Source of the DNA: Petrosia ficiformis
Lineage: Eukaryota; Porifera; Demospongiae; Haplosclerida; Petrosiidae
Direction of reading: 5' to 3'
DNA length: 64,000 nucleotides
Assembly (NCBI GenBank): GCA_947044365.1
Contig: OX345651.1
Coordinates: forward strand, 497,926 to 561,925
Shown: positions 49,117-63,000 of the stretch, piece by piece
Position numbering within the stretch: the stretch's first letter is position 1
Layout: each line of letters opens with the position of its first letter
The notes under the pieces: model-generated
What the model was told of the DNA's origin: nothing
The model's database searches: none
The model's input: only the letters and a program-made list of their open reading frames with translations
Made by a program: the position numbers and the translations under genes

Positions 49117-52100
49117 ACAACATGTAATGAATATCATTATAATGATGTGTTTATCACATGATAACATCTTGTGAGGTATATTAGCCTATGAATATCATTA
49201 TATATTATTCATTAATATCACAGTTAATAAACAAGTCACTTGATAATAACATCACACCACCAAATAAATTCCTTTTTTACTTTTTGGTAAACACACACAC
49301 ACACAAAGATGTCACTAACCTATCCAACATGACATGTCAGGTGTTACTGGTCCATTGTTTCGATGACATTGAACCATTCTTTGGTTTTTCAACAGATCAC
49401 AATAGTGATCATCGGTATCACAGAGACGACAACGAAAACCAAGTCCAGGAGATTTTATACCTGTGTGTTCAAATCTCTTTACAACCCTTTCGATTGCATC
49501 ACTGGTAATCTCTTGTAGTTTCGAACAATAGTTCGTAGTACTGCAGGAGTAACAGATTTCTATCCATCTCTTTCCATCTACTAGTTTTAGAAAACCTGGT
49601 ATTTTTTTCTCTGCTACTATTACTTGTACCACATCACGACATTGAATGACATGTTCTCTTAACTGAAAGTAGATCTTGTCTTTACCCTCCTGTCGTCGTA
49701 ATAGCTCAACAACAAACGTGAGAAAGAAACCATGAGGTAGAATCTGTTCATCCCATGAGTATACAAGAGGAACACAGCTCATTGGGAATGGGGAATCATC
49801 AACAGGAGGCTCAAGTGACAATGCACTAGGAAGAAAGTAGTCACCATCTCCGACATGAACAGAAATCTTCAGACACTCCAGTAGCTTCAGGAAATCATCG
49901 TCAGAGAATTCTTCTCTGCTCTCGTAAAGATCTTCAAATATGATGGGCAAAAATGACTTGTTAAACAATCCTTTCTCTCTCAATCTGTCATATGGCGCTG
50001 TGACACTACTTTCTGGAGTAATAAATGAGGCTGTGATTAACCTGGACAATCTGTCAATGAGTGCATCCATTTTAGTGAATATCAGGTCAGGAACATCGTC
50101 TGGGAAGTAAAGAAGTAACCCAACTTTGTTGAAATACTTCAGAGCTTCTTTGACATCACTCTTTCCCATTCCGAGTATTTCTCCGGTCTTATAGCATTCT
50201 GATATGCGAACCACACCCTCCATTTTGTCTAAATCAAGATGGAATGCAAGCCACTTCAAAGGTACGTTGATCTCATATCCGGTTTCCCCTGCAGCCTTCA
50301 GAATACATGCCTGAAGCTCTTCAGTGTATTGTTGGCGTTCTTCTCCAACTGGAGCCATTGCGTTCATGGCAAAGATTACCTCATCTTTGGACTTACGAAT
50401 GAGGACACGATTATACTTTTGCTGTAACTTCATCAGCTCTTTGTTAATCTCTTTAAGCCTTGCTTCACCATCGATTCCCAGCTTATCTTTGTGTGTGCCA
50501 ATTACCATTACCTTGGGGACAAACTTTCCAGACATTGCCTGTGCTTCTGCGATTTGACAAGCTCTTTCTATAAACTCTCGATTTGAAAGTCTCAAATTAC
50601 CAGGAGATGCTACATTTGTACCTTTAACAATGTAACGAAATTCTGGCCTATCATCAAGCTCTTCATCGAGTCGTGTCACTACTATGTGAAGAGATTCGTT
50701 ACGATACAGAAGAGGAAGTACGTCTAGAAACTGTGGCTGACCTCCAGAATCAATCAAGTACATCCAATCGACATCAAATATCTCTGACGATGGTTTCATG
50801 TGTTTACCCATCTGCTCTCTGATAGACTTTATAGCTTCTGAACTCGTTAGAGGAGGTATAGGCTGAGATGGACTAGGTATAGGCTGAGGTGGACTAGGTA
50901 TAGGCTGGGGTGTCAAGACATTCTTGAAGAAATTCTTGAATGCATACAATATGTTGTGTTGTGGTTCCTGTGAAAATCATTATAAACTATCATTAATTAC
51001 ACATAATAATATACAACTATGAAGTGTGAAAATAGACTTAATAAATATACGTGACAAAATTTGTAAAAATGGACTATATCCCACAGAATGATATACCTAT
51101 ACATTCAATTACTGGTTACTCTATAACTTTGTACAGAAAGTCAATGAAATTTGGTATCCAGGAAGAGCTATTAAGCTTCTTAGATACTAAATTGTGTTGT
51201 CTTCCTGATGTACAAAATGACTGAATAATGAGTAATTAAAGGTAAGCAGTTGATCAAAATTATTTTGCAGGAGAAGGTCCCTTATTACAAGTTTGGTCAT
51301 ATATACATTTATATACAAAACATGTTATATAACAAACAGGAAATTTAGTTATATAAAACTATGGACAGGTATAGTTATCAGTATTTTAGCAGTTGTTTCA
51401 AACATTTTCTATATACCAATATTTATAATATACATGATGTATGTACATAGTTACATATAACACTTACAGGTATATGTTGGTGGGTGGAGTCATCGGAAGG
51501 GTCGTCTTGTGGTGACTGACTGGTTTGACGAAGACTCTTGGCTTTCTTTGCTAACATTTTTATCATTTCGTTATTATCGACTTCTGCTAATATTTTTCTA
51601 CCTTTAGCTGTGTAACGATCGGTACTTACTGCACGGGCAGCTGTTTCGACAATATGTGTAGCATTCTGTTTCTCTTTCGGAAGGGGTTGTTGTCCTAGAA
51701 TGACTCTTTTCAAACTAGATTTACCAACCCCTGGAGGTCCGTGTAATATAGTATTACATGGTTTCATTTTCCCACCTCCTTCTTTCATTGCCACTGTAAA
51801 TCAAAACATGTGATATCATATAATACATTATATCACATTTGTATAAATTATATGTACATAAATCATACACAAGTATAACTACATTAACTATGTCATATAT
51901 GTACCATACACCGAACCCAGTGACAGTACCAGTAATAAAAGGATGAATATAGTATAAAATTATGTATAAAAACATTTCACTTAAATTCAATGTACATACA
52001 TACATACATACATATACATTCACCGAAGCCACACCTCTCACTAAGAGGGTAGAGTATGTGTTGTACTACGATATTGTTTGTGAATACATACACTGTAAAA

Positions 52101-53818
52101 ATTAATAGGTTATTTTATTTTAACCCTCATTTGGTTACATCAGTTTCAATACAATATTAATAGTATCCTTCTGAGACTATATAAATCAATCTTTTCTTGG
52201 TAGGTAACGTTTACAAGTAGCAATCTATTTCTTTTGATCTTGACATGTCAGATAAAGAATGGACAAGGTCAAAATCCCATATATAGTAATTGGTAACTTC
52301 TGTTGTATGTTATTATAAGTACAAATTAATGTACATACTAATTACTATGAAATGACATCTGTTGTTTTCACAGATGTTAAAATGGGACTGATAATAATAC
52401 ACCACAGGTTGTATACTATACTATATACACATGTACATTGTATTAATATTGTTTTTGTTACTATGCTTTATTATGTATGACATGTACTTTATATACTAGT
52501 CAATATAGATCAAGATGAAATAAATTTGTAAATATTACCTAGCTAACACAAAATTGCATTGAAACTCTTGTAACTAAATGAAGGTTAAAATAACCCATTA
52601 CTTTTTACAGTGAGTAGTATAATAAACATGTATTGGTATTTGTGACTAGTAATGAGGGGATGTGGCATTTAAAATGACCCCTATAGTCTTAGTCTCACAA
52701 GCCAGCCCCTTCACTTCGTTCCTCCTCCAGTGAAGGGGCTGGCCCGCGAGACTATATAGTCTTCCGTATGCCATTTTCATTGCAATTAAATTTATTGAAA
52801 TTTGAGTGGTCATAGCATAAGTTGCATGCAAAACCAATACACCAGCATCAAGCTGATGATGTCTACAGTACATAAATTATATATAAAGAGAAATGCAATT
52901 TGAAATTTGGTTACTTTGCACCCTTTTTCGCTAGTTTGCGCGATGCGAGGGGCGCGGTCAATTAATGGGCGGGGCTCAAATAGAACGCGCGCTAGACACC
53001 AGCAGGAAGAAAGCTGCTGTAGCTTACCAACTGCTGGAACTAATAGCTGTTCTGTCTGAAATATATTGCGAAAGTCCTACAAGATCCTTTAAAAAGTGAG
53101 AAGAATAGATAATTATAATAATATCTATAATAGGCTGTTGTTTTCAGGCATGAAAAAGTCAGCCATGATTCAGTACTGAATGCTGGACACCAAAAAGCAA
53201 TCATAGAGATAATGTTTCTCTATAATTATATCTTGTTATTATATATATTAATTGTACTATGTATATACATGTATATACTAACACAAACAATTTCACAACA
53301 CTAACACAAATGACAAACAGACACTAAATAAAAGTCCCCGCAACAAAGGGGTGTGGTTTATTTAGAATATATGTACGTACAGACAGACACAGGACATACG
53401 TTGACACATAAATTCACTTACAAGTTAATGTTGATGTGGTCACTATATTAGTGAGGTATTCAACTATCTCATGATGTCCCCAATAACGTGCTATATCCAA
53501 TGGAGTATTACCTCTCTTAGTCTTAATAAATAAATCACATTTTCCAGTGTTGCATAAACTCTTAATTACATTTAACTGTCCATAGAAACTAGCCCAGTGT
53601 ACTGGAGTCTGATTATGATTATCTACACTATTCACATCAAAGTTATATTTCGTTATCAGTAATTCAACAATATCTGTCCATCCTCTACGAGCTGCACAGT
53701 GTAGTAGAGTCCAGCCGCCACTGTCCTTCACCTCTCTCGGGTCTTTTACAACCTTCAAGAGACGAAGGGCCTCTTCTTTATCACCATAACGAAAAGCATC
53801 ATAACACATATCCTCCAT
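48574..53818 (-). CDS. Ankyrin-Roc-COR protein with a CARD-like C-terminal domain, copy B, 5 exons, 923 aa
   Basis: Exons, minus strand: 53818-53422, 51793-51468, 50967-49320, 49085-49050, 48938-48574 (TAA); 2772 nt, phases close. Domains as in copy A up to the Cys-rich end: ankyrin repeats (TPVHWASFYGQLNVIKSL), P-loop GPPGVGKSS, DSGGQ, GTHKDK, COR (FNKVGLLLYFPDDVPDLIF). Differences: exon 3 opens with a proline-rich linker (repeated PQPIPSP) in place of copy A's Ser-rich one. After the COR region there is no Death domain. Instead the last exon encodes about 120 helical residues (MSEMLGVISDTERLANDL; SVDLISYQVKDDVI; LSRYQKASKLLNEIERSL; NPALTRIAENMLKEL), a pattern I associate with CARD-like Death-fold domains in sponge proteins; this is inference. 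Exon 4 could alternatively extend to a second donor near 48990. The start is ATG 53818. Confidence 0.85.
52091..52612. mobile_element. CACTGTAAAAA-type MITE, duplicate copy in Roco copy B intron 1
   Basis: Same element and insertion site as 17874-18397, inverted. The TIR ends CACTGTAAAAATTAATAGGT and TTACTTTTTACAGTG are both present. Confidence 0.8.
52691..52753. repeat. GC-rich hairpin, duplicate of 17733-17795
   Basis: AGTCTCACAAGCCAGCCCCT ... AGGGGCTGGCCCGCGAGACT. Stem arms differ by a few compensated or wobble changes from copy A, the loop sequence being conserved. Confidence 0.75.
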
Positions 53819-55585
53819 TACAAATATCTACTAACAAAGACTCACGCACTATCTAGTAACAATATAACTTGATAATAAATAATACACTAGTTTATATAAC
53901 CTCTAAAATTAATAATATTCATAATTAATAACTTATTAAAATTAAACAGTTAATAAACTAATATGAATACATTTATAATACTTCTTGTTAATTAATCAAT
54001 AATTAATTAGTTAATTAATAAACGTAAACAAGTAAGATAAATAAACAACAACAAAATAATTGTAAACAACATAGTAAACTAATGTTTTATGAAGATTATA
54101 ATAATAATTAATAGTTACAATATCATAATGATAATATTTTAAGACAATTTATCATCTCTTTATGAAAATAAGAGAAATAAACAACAACAAAGTTGTCTTT
54201 TAAAGCTTTTAAATAAAATGAATTAGAATTTGTATATATATAATAATTAATAGTTAACTCTTATTATTAAAATACATATACATATGTATGTACTGTAGTT
54301 AAGTAAAATCATTCAATATTTTCAAGCTAAAACAATAGTATGTACCTGAATAAGTGTGTAAGTATGTACGTATACACATATGCAAATACATAAACACACA
54401 TATATACGTGCATATATATGTACATACATACATGAATATACATACAGAGTTTCATACACAAATATATTTATGTACATACATACTGACACACATACATATA
54501 CATACATACATATGTACGTATCTACTCAAGTATGTACTACACATGTAAGTAAGCAGATACGTACATACATACATATATATACAGTCAAATATACATGTAT
54601 GCATACATGTGTACCGGTATGTACGTATGTATGTATATATGCATGCATGCATGTATATATGTATATATGTATGTATATATGTATGTATGTATGTATGAAT
54701 ATGTATATATGTATGCATGCATGTGTGTGTGTATGTGTGTATGTATGTATGTATGTACGTACGAATGTATGTATCTACATATGTATATACGTATATGTAT
54801 GCATGTGTGTATGTATGTATGTATGTGTATATGTATGTATGTATGTATGTACGTATGTATGTGTCTATGTATGTATGTACGTATGTATGTATGTATGTAG
54901 GTATGTATGTATCTACATATGTATATACGTATATGTATGCATGTGTGTATGTATGTATGTATGTATGTGTATATGTATGTATGTATGGACGTATGTATGT
55001 ATCTATGTATGTATGTACGTATGTATGTACGTATGTATGTATGTATGTATGTATGTATGTGTGTGTGTGTGTGTAATACTGTATATGTACATATATATAT
55101 ATGTATGAATGAATATGTATGTATGTATGTATGTATGTACATATGAGTACATGTATATATGTATGTATGCATGTGTGTATGTATGTGTGTATGTATGTAT
55201 GTACGTATGTAGGTATGTATGTATCTACATATGTATATACGTATATGTATGCATGTGTGTATGTATGTATGTATGTATGTATGTATGTATGTATGTATGT
55301 ACATATATGTATGTATGTATGAATGAAGCCACTAGTTGTTGTTAACGGTTGTTCACATGTATGTACGTATGTGTGTATATATGTACACATGTGTAATGCT
55401 GTATATATGTATTTATGTATGTATGTATGTATGTATGTATATATATAATTATATATTTGTGTATAATTATGAATTACAGTTCTGTTGTTAATAACTAATG
55501 AATATAATTATAATAATTATTATTAATACATATATATACATTATATTATTATACATACTAATATAGTATATTGTGTGTGATATTA
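53819..55585. other. Upstream flank of Roco copy B, AT-rich then GTAT/CATA microsatellites
   Basis: 53819-54340 is the inverted copy of 16140-16670, AT-rich, presumably including the promoter. 54345-55440 is long interrupted CATA/GTAT arrays with higher-order units (ACGTATGTATGTATCTACAT, ATACGTATATGTATGCATGT). The many open frames of up to 312 codons are artefacts. Confidence 0.85.
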
Positions 55586-56000
55586 TTATGATGTGAATTC
55601 TCCATAAGTGGAATATATTTTAGATGAAGTTTTCAAATTACTAGAGATTTCCGAGGGATCACCACCTCGTTCTAAATAAAGATTATCATATGGAAACTGA
55701 CGAGGAACCTAAAAAAATACATACATACATAAATATATACGTGTATCCATAGTACATACATAATATACACATATATACATAGTACTTACACAGTATACAT
55801 ATATACATAGTATACTAGTACAATACCACACTATTATGTAGTATTACTATCATTGTCAGTACTGGTCACTATTAGTATGATACTACAACATTGAGTAACT
55901 GTTAGAATGTAACAAATAATATAGTGTGTATATGAGCATATGTGTAACACTGTATGTATGTATATGTATGTACGTATGTATGTATGTATGTATGTATGTA

Positions 56001-56037
<37 letters not shown>

Positions 56038-56098
56038 ATGTATGTATGTATGTATGTATGTATGTACGTACGTACGTACGTACGTATGTATGTATGTA

Positions 56099-56133
<35 letters not shown>

Positions 56134-58761
56134 ATGTATGTATGTATGTATGTATGTATGTATGTATGTATGTATATCTTTTTAAAAGTATGTATGTACG
56201 TATATGTTCATTTTAAGTGTATGGAAGGGAAATGTTTTCGACCAGAAAGATACATATTTAATGATTCTGTTTTGATAAATTCATGAATATTAAATGCAAT
56301 GGTCATTTAGTTTAAAACATGAAAGAATTTGTAAAGAACCTTCATTGGTATAGTAATAACAATGAGGTGATTTATAATGTAATATTAATAGTAGTTGACC
56401 TCATGTGTGTACAGTATAAGAGATGTATGCCACTATGTTGACCTCATGTGTGTATTAGAATATAATTTATTGTAAAGCACATTAATTTCATTCACATATA
56501 TAATATAATATTATATATATTAGTGTTGGTTTAGTTAGGTCAGTACAAACCATTTTAGTTTTAATTAGCAAATCTAAACTCACATAATTATAGTATTAGT
56601 AATTAATTAAGTCAGAAGGAAGTTTTGGTAATTAATTAACAACTGAAAGACCTCTAGTTTTAGTAATTAATTAACAACTGGTGAATCATTTTAGCTCTAA
56701 ATGTTTAGTTATAGTATATTAATTATCAAAGCTTGTGAAAAAAAACTTATTTATTATGTAAGTAACATTATATTACAACATCAGTGAATTTTAGTAAATA
56801 GTACACTCAAAAATAAATAACCATTTTATTGGTTAGTACAGTTACAGGGAATAGTATGAGTTTCAAATTTAGTTTGTCAATTGTCATAGAGGATGTGGCT
56901 ACATGCATGATGTTACTACATAATGTGCACCAAATATTGGAAGGAATTATGTGTTTACAAACCTTTTTGATGACCATATACAATTACATGTATTTTAGTA
57001 TAAATTATCTTTGACATGAAACATGAGTAGACAGCACCCTAAAATTATAGTGATTCAACTATAATTGATGTTTCTGTGGTATAAGATGTATGTATACTGA
57101 ACAACCAACTGATTGATCCTTGTAACTGTACTGACCACTAAATTAGGTATTTTTTGGAGTGTGTGTTGTGTAAGCTCCCATTAAACAACACTTATCAAAT
57201 GACAGTGAGCTAGTTTTCCATGACCACAAAAACAAGTTATAGTTTTTGTTTAATTAAACAAAGTTTAAACAAATGTAGTATTGGATTACCTCACAAGACA
57301 ATTAAAATTTAGTTTTGATTATAAGTAATTAGTGCCTAGAGTTACTAACTAAAATTATTTATTTATATGTACGTACATACATATGTACGTACGTACATAT
57401 GTACATGTATGTATGTACATATGTACGTACGTACGTATGTATGTATGTATGTATGTATGTATGTATGTATGTACGTATGTACGTATGTATGTATGTATGT
57501 ATGTATGTATGTATGTATGTATGTACGTATGTACGTATGTATGTATGTATGTATGTATGTATGTATGTATGTATGTATGTATGTATGTTTTGTTTTCCTA
57601 GTCTACTAGTCTAGACACAAGAATTCTCATTTTCCTTTTTTAGTCATAAATATATTTTGTGGTCACATATATACTCTAGCTATTGTGATGTGTGGTCATG
57701 TGTTACTCATAAGATAGTATCTGTTTAGTTAATGTGTTACTAGTAACAGTTTATATAATAGCATTTATTAGAAATGTGGGAGTATGTGGGTATGTACATG
57801 TACCTACATATGCATACATATATACACACATACCTACACATATACATACATACATACATACATACATACATACATGCATACATACATACGTACATACCTA
57901 CATAAATAGTCTATTGTGGTGTGTGGTCATGTGTTACTCATAAGATAGTAATTATCACATCTGTTTAATAATGTGTTACTAGTAACAGTTTATATATTCT
58001 ATAGGATAGTACATTTGTTAGAAGTGTAGGAGTTAGTAATATATAAACTATAATATAAACTATTACTAGTAACAATAGGATAGGGCATTTCTTAGAAGAG
58101 GATGAGTGTGTGCGTGTGTACATGTGTGTACATGTAACTATGTACATGTGTGCGTGTGTACATGTAACTATGTATGCATACATATATGTACGTATATACA
58201 TACATGCATATATCCACTTACACATACATGCACACCTAAATACACACCTACATGAATATATACATACATACATACATACATGTACATACGTACATACATA
58301 CATACATACATACATACATACATACATACATACATACATAATTTAGTGGGTTTATACTGTAAAAAGGTAATCAATGAAGTACATTAATGACACAAATTTC
58401 ATTTTTTGTAGCTTAGTATAATCATTAGTATATATATATATATCATATATATATCATATACATGATAATGTGTACACATATTTCTATTGAGAATATAAAC
58501 ATTATTATCAGGAATGCAAAATGCTCATAACTTGAACTAAGTTTCAGTAGTACACAATAAACACATTTATATATACATGTAGTTAATTAAACTTTAATAA
58601 TAATGATATAAGTATTAATAATGGAATAATATACAGGTTATATGTTATAGTATAATTAATATGTATAATTATATTAATATACTCACCACACATGAATACA
58701 CTTATAACTATGTATTACATACATGTGTGCTTACATAGTGTGGTATTTCTTCTTGTGACAT
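55586..58761 (-). CDS. Candidate small gene or 3'-terminal exon (unrecognised), weak
   Basis: On the minus strand, 55708-55586 follows a strong acceptor (TTTTTTTAG) and encodes 40 non-repetitive residues beginning VPRQFPYDNLYLERGGDPSE and ending TYGEFTS, then TAA. A possible upstream exon, 58761-58735 (ATG, SQEEIPHY, donor GTAAGC), joins in phase, giving 49 aa across a 3-kb microsatellite-filled intron. The composition is unlike the repeats around it. I do not recognise the product, and the upstream exon is tentative. The 55708-55586 exon is the better supported half. Confidence 0.3.
55930..58345. repeat. GTAT/TACG microsatellites in AT-rich DNA
   Basis: Arrays at 55945-56175 (GTAT with TGTG and ACGT runs), 57365-57590 and, as CATA, 57835-57905 and 58180-58340. 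Between them 56220-57360 is AT-rich with MITE-like debris (TAGTGTTGGTTTAGTTAGG near 56522) and no gene. 57670-58090 contains a duplicated TGTGGTCATGTGTTACTCAT block. Confidence 0.85.
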
Positions 58762-60061
58762 AAAATCATCCTTTCTTCATGTATTAGAACTGAAGTTACA
58801 AAGTGTCATTTGTGTTATGGAGTTTACCATTCATGTATATAAATATTCCAATGTGTTATTAATGAATGATTATAAAAGTTTATATAGTTGTGTAGTCTAG
58901 GTAACATAGTTCAACAACTATATTTTACTAGTCATTTGTATTCAGTAAGAATTGAAATACTGAAATGCTTTTATAAATAATATATCAATTTTTAGAGTTT
59001 AGTATAGCATATATACATACATACATATATTATTACACTTATATACATAGTTAAATACATACATACATAACTTATATACATAGTTACATACATATATATT
59101 ACACTAATATATATAGTTACATACATAACTTATATACATACTTACATAATATACATATTTACATACATACAGTAATATACATAGTTAAATACATACATAT
59201 TACACTAATATATAATTGTACATAACTTATATACATAAATTATATAGTTACATACATACATAATATTACACTAAGTTACATAACATGGTGTTTTAGTTTG
59301 ATAATAGAATTCATTAACAGTTCCACTCACTACTAGTATGAGTCAATTTAACCAGTTCATATATACATAGTTACATACATACATAACTTATATACATAGT
59401 TACATACATACATAACTTATATACATAGTTACATACATACATAACATATATACATAGTTACATACATACATAACTTATATACATAGTTACATACATACAT
59501 AACATATATACATAGTTACATACATACATAACATATATACATAGTTACATACATACATAACTTATATACATAGTTACATACATACATAACATATATACAT
59601 AGTTACATACATACATAACATATATACATAGTTACATACATACATAACTTATATACATAGTTACATACATACATAACATATATACATAGTTACATACATA
59701 CATAACTTATATACATAGTTACATAATATACATAGTTACATACATACAGTAATATACATAGTTAAATACATACATATTACACTAATATATAATTGTTCAT
59801 AACTTATATACATAGTTACATACATACATAACTTATATACATAGTTACATACATACATAACTTATATACATAGTTACATACATACATATTACACTTATAT
59901 ATATAGTTCCATACATACAAAATATACATACATAATATACATAGTTAAATACATACATATTACACTAATATATATATTATACATAACTTATATACATAGT
60001 TACATAGTACATACGTACATACATAATATTACATAACATATAATTAATTTGATAATAGAAT
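58762..60061. repeat. ACTTATATACATAGTTACATACATACATA minisatellite (59020-60020)
   Basis: About 30 irregular units of ATACATAGTTACATACATAC. At 59305-59345 an isolated fragment (GTTCCACTCACTACTAGTAT) matches the edge of the Roco duplication. Confidence 0.85.
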
Positions 60062-63000
60062 TCATTAACAGTTCCACCCACTACTAGTATGAGTCAACAA
60101 GTAATATATAACCAGTTTAATAAACCTGTTAGTAGTAATGAATTATACACATGTACACACACACATACAAAAATATGTAATGAATTTCATTATAATGATG
60201 TAATATCATTATATTATTATTCATAGTTGATAAACAAGACACTTGATATAACATCACACCACTCTATCCCAAATATCGTCATGACAACAAAACACAATAA
60301 ACAAAACTAATCTTTCTTTACCTCATCTTATCTTCCTAATTCCTATCACTAATCATATCTTCAGTGATATTTGTATATGATACTTCTTTATTACAAGTTC
60401 ACTATCTCTTCCTCTCCTGTACCTTAATTAATCCTCCCTTTCGTGTTGTCCTCTCACCTCTTCTCCTATACCTCAATCATTTCCCCTTGTCCTATCTCCT
60501 CTACCCTGGTCCAGTGGTGTGGAAACAGCCAGTCATACCGGACATTGTTTGATAAGTCTAGTGAATGTCTGGTAAATTATAAACTGAACTATATACAAAG
60601 TATATGAGGAGCAGGACAAGAATGATGAAAATCAACAGATCAGTAATCAGCTCAATATTTCCACACCCCTGTCCTCTTCTCACATCTCTACTCCTCTTCT
60701 TGTTACTCTGATCCCCTCCCAATCTTAGCAGTCAGGTTACACGTTTTTGAATTATAATTATCATCAATAATAATATTTTGAGTCAGAAAATAATTAGTAA
60801 TAATAATTTGCTAAAAAAAAATAACATAATAAAAATAGATGTAGTTATAATTACAATTAATTAATACCTTATATATAAAATTATAAAATTAAAAGAGGAC
60901 ATATGTTACCATGGTTACTATCAAGTGATCTTTTGTAAGTTCAAGAAATATCTATACACCTGTTTAATAAGAGATGACAATATTTTAACTAATCATAATA
61001 TCTAATTGTTTACTTACGAGGATGATCTTTAGTAATCTGTTCAGCAACTCCATTCTTGTTAATTAAGGGACTCTTTAGTGCTTCCACAAGAGAGGACCAA
61101 GATGCTACTCCTGTATCCATCCATTTCAATGTCATTTTGCGTTTACGATCAGCCTCATCATAACCATCACGTCTAATTGTGTCTAGCTGATGATCAGGTA
61201 GACCTAGTTTAAGACCCAGAATACACCAGTCAGTAACTTCAATAGTAGCTTCTAATACTGGTACAAGATCACTCACTGTATAATTAAATTAATAATATTA
61301 ATGAATATTATAATTATATGATGTACATAGAGGTAATGATCATAACAACAGAACAGACTCATTACCTGTTAAAGGTTTATCATCTACTAATATATTAGTA
61401 ACTGTTGACTGATCTGTGGAATTAACATATCCATGACAACATGTAATGAATATCATTATAATGATGTGTTTATCACATGATAACATCTTGTGAGGTATAT
61501 TAGGCTATGAATATCATTATATATTATTATTCATTAATATCACAGTTAATAAACAAGTCACTTGATAATAACATCACACCACCAAATACACCCCTTTTTA
61601 CTTTTTAGTAAACACACACACACACAGTCTGACTCACTTTCACTAGTAGAAACAGTAGATACTGGTCTATTAGGTATAATTGGATCTCTACTCATAGTCT
61701 TGGTTAACACCTGTGTTATAATATAACACATAATTATTAGTTTAATTATAAACACATTCACTAACCTTAGTTGATATATCTTGAATAGACTCATTAGGAA
61801 CCTCTTTAGATATATTTGTATGTGACTTATCATCTATAAGAATATGATGTAAGTATTATAATAATGATATACTATATATACATGTACCTTTTGGAGTGAT
61901 CCAACATGTCATATCAGGTGATACAGTTTCAGACTTGCTTTCATCTCTTGAACACGATACTCTTTGTTGATCAGACGAGAGGATACAATAGTGATCATTG
62001 GTATCACTTACTTGAGTGGACTTGAACCAATTAACGAATCTTTCATAAAGTGTTACATGAGACATACGACAACGAAAACCGATTGTTGGAGATTTTAATC
62101 CTGTGTGTTCGAACACCTTCAGGACTTTATCGATAGCAATAGTCGTGACCTCTTGAAGCTGATGACAATACCTCATATCATCAGAGTAGCAAACTTCCAC
62201 CCATCTCTTTCTGTCTCCCAGTTTCACAATACCTGGTATTCTTCTTTTAGCTACGATTAATTGAATCTCATGACGACACTGGATAACATCCTTTCTTAAT
62301 TCAAAGTGAAGGTCATCCTCACTCTTCTTCTTTCGTAACAACTCCACAACTAACGTAAGAACCAATCCATGAGGTAGAATCTGTTCATCCCATGAGTATA
62401 CAAGGGGAACACAGCTCATTGGAGATGGGGAATTACTGGAGGGAGTGGTCAGCGACAATGCACTTGGCAGAAAGTAGTCATCATCTCCGACATGAACAGA
62501 AATCTTGAGACATTCCAGTATCTTCAGGAAATCATCGTCAGACAATTCTTCTCTGCTCTCACAAAAATCCTCAAATATAATGGGTAAAAGTGACTTGTTA
62601 AACAATCCTTTCTCTCTCAATCTGTCATATGGTGCTGTGACACACCTTCCTGGAGTAATAAACGAGGCTGTGATTAACCTGGATAATCTACTAATGAGTG
62701 AATCCATTTTAGTGAATACCAGGTCAGGAACATCATCTGGGTAGTGAAGAAGTAACCCAACTTTGTCGAAATACTTCAGAGCTTCGTCAACATCACTCCT
62801 TCCCATTCCGAGTATTTCTCCGGTCTTATAGCATTCTGATTTTTCAACAATACCCCCTTTTTTGTCTAAATCAAGATGGAATGCAAGCCACTTCAAAGGT
62901 ACATCAATCTCAATTCTGGTTTCCTCTGTTGCCTCCAAAATACAATCCTGAAGCTCTTCAGTGTATTGTTGGCGTTCCTCTCCAACAGGAGCCATAGCAT

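Larger units (their letters stand above)
47843..55440 (-). repeat. Segmental duplication, copy B (inverted relative to copy A)
   Basis: Matches 14900-22395 in inverse orientation, including both intergenic flanks, intron 1 with its hairpin and MITE, and the 3' flank (AGTTCCACCCACTATTAGTA). Interrupted by the replaced block 48217-49116. Confidence 0.8.

Noticed and set aside
54380..55390. Open frames of 240-312 codons of YVCM/HTYI type
   Set aside because: Pure GTAT/CATA microsatellite; open in most frames on both strands.
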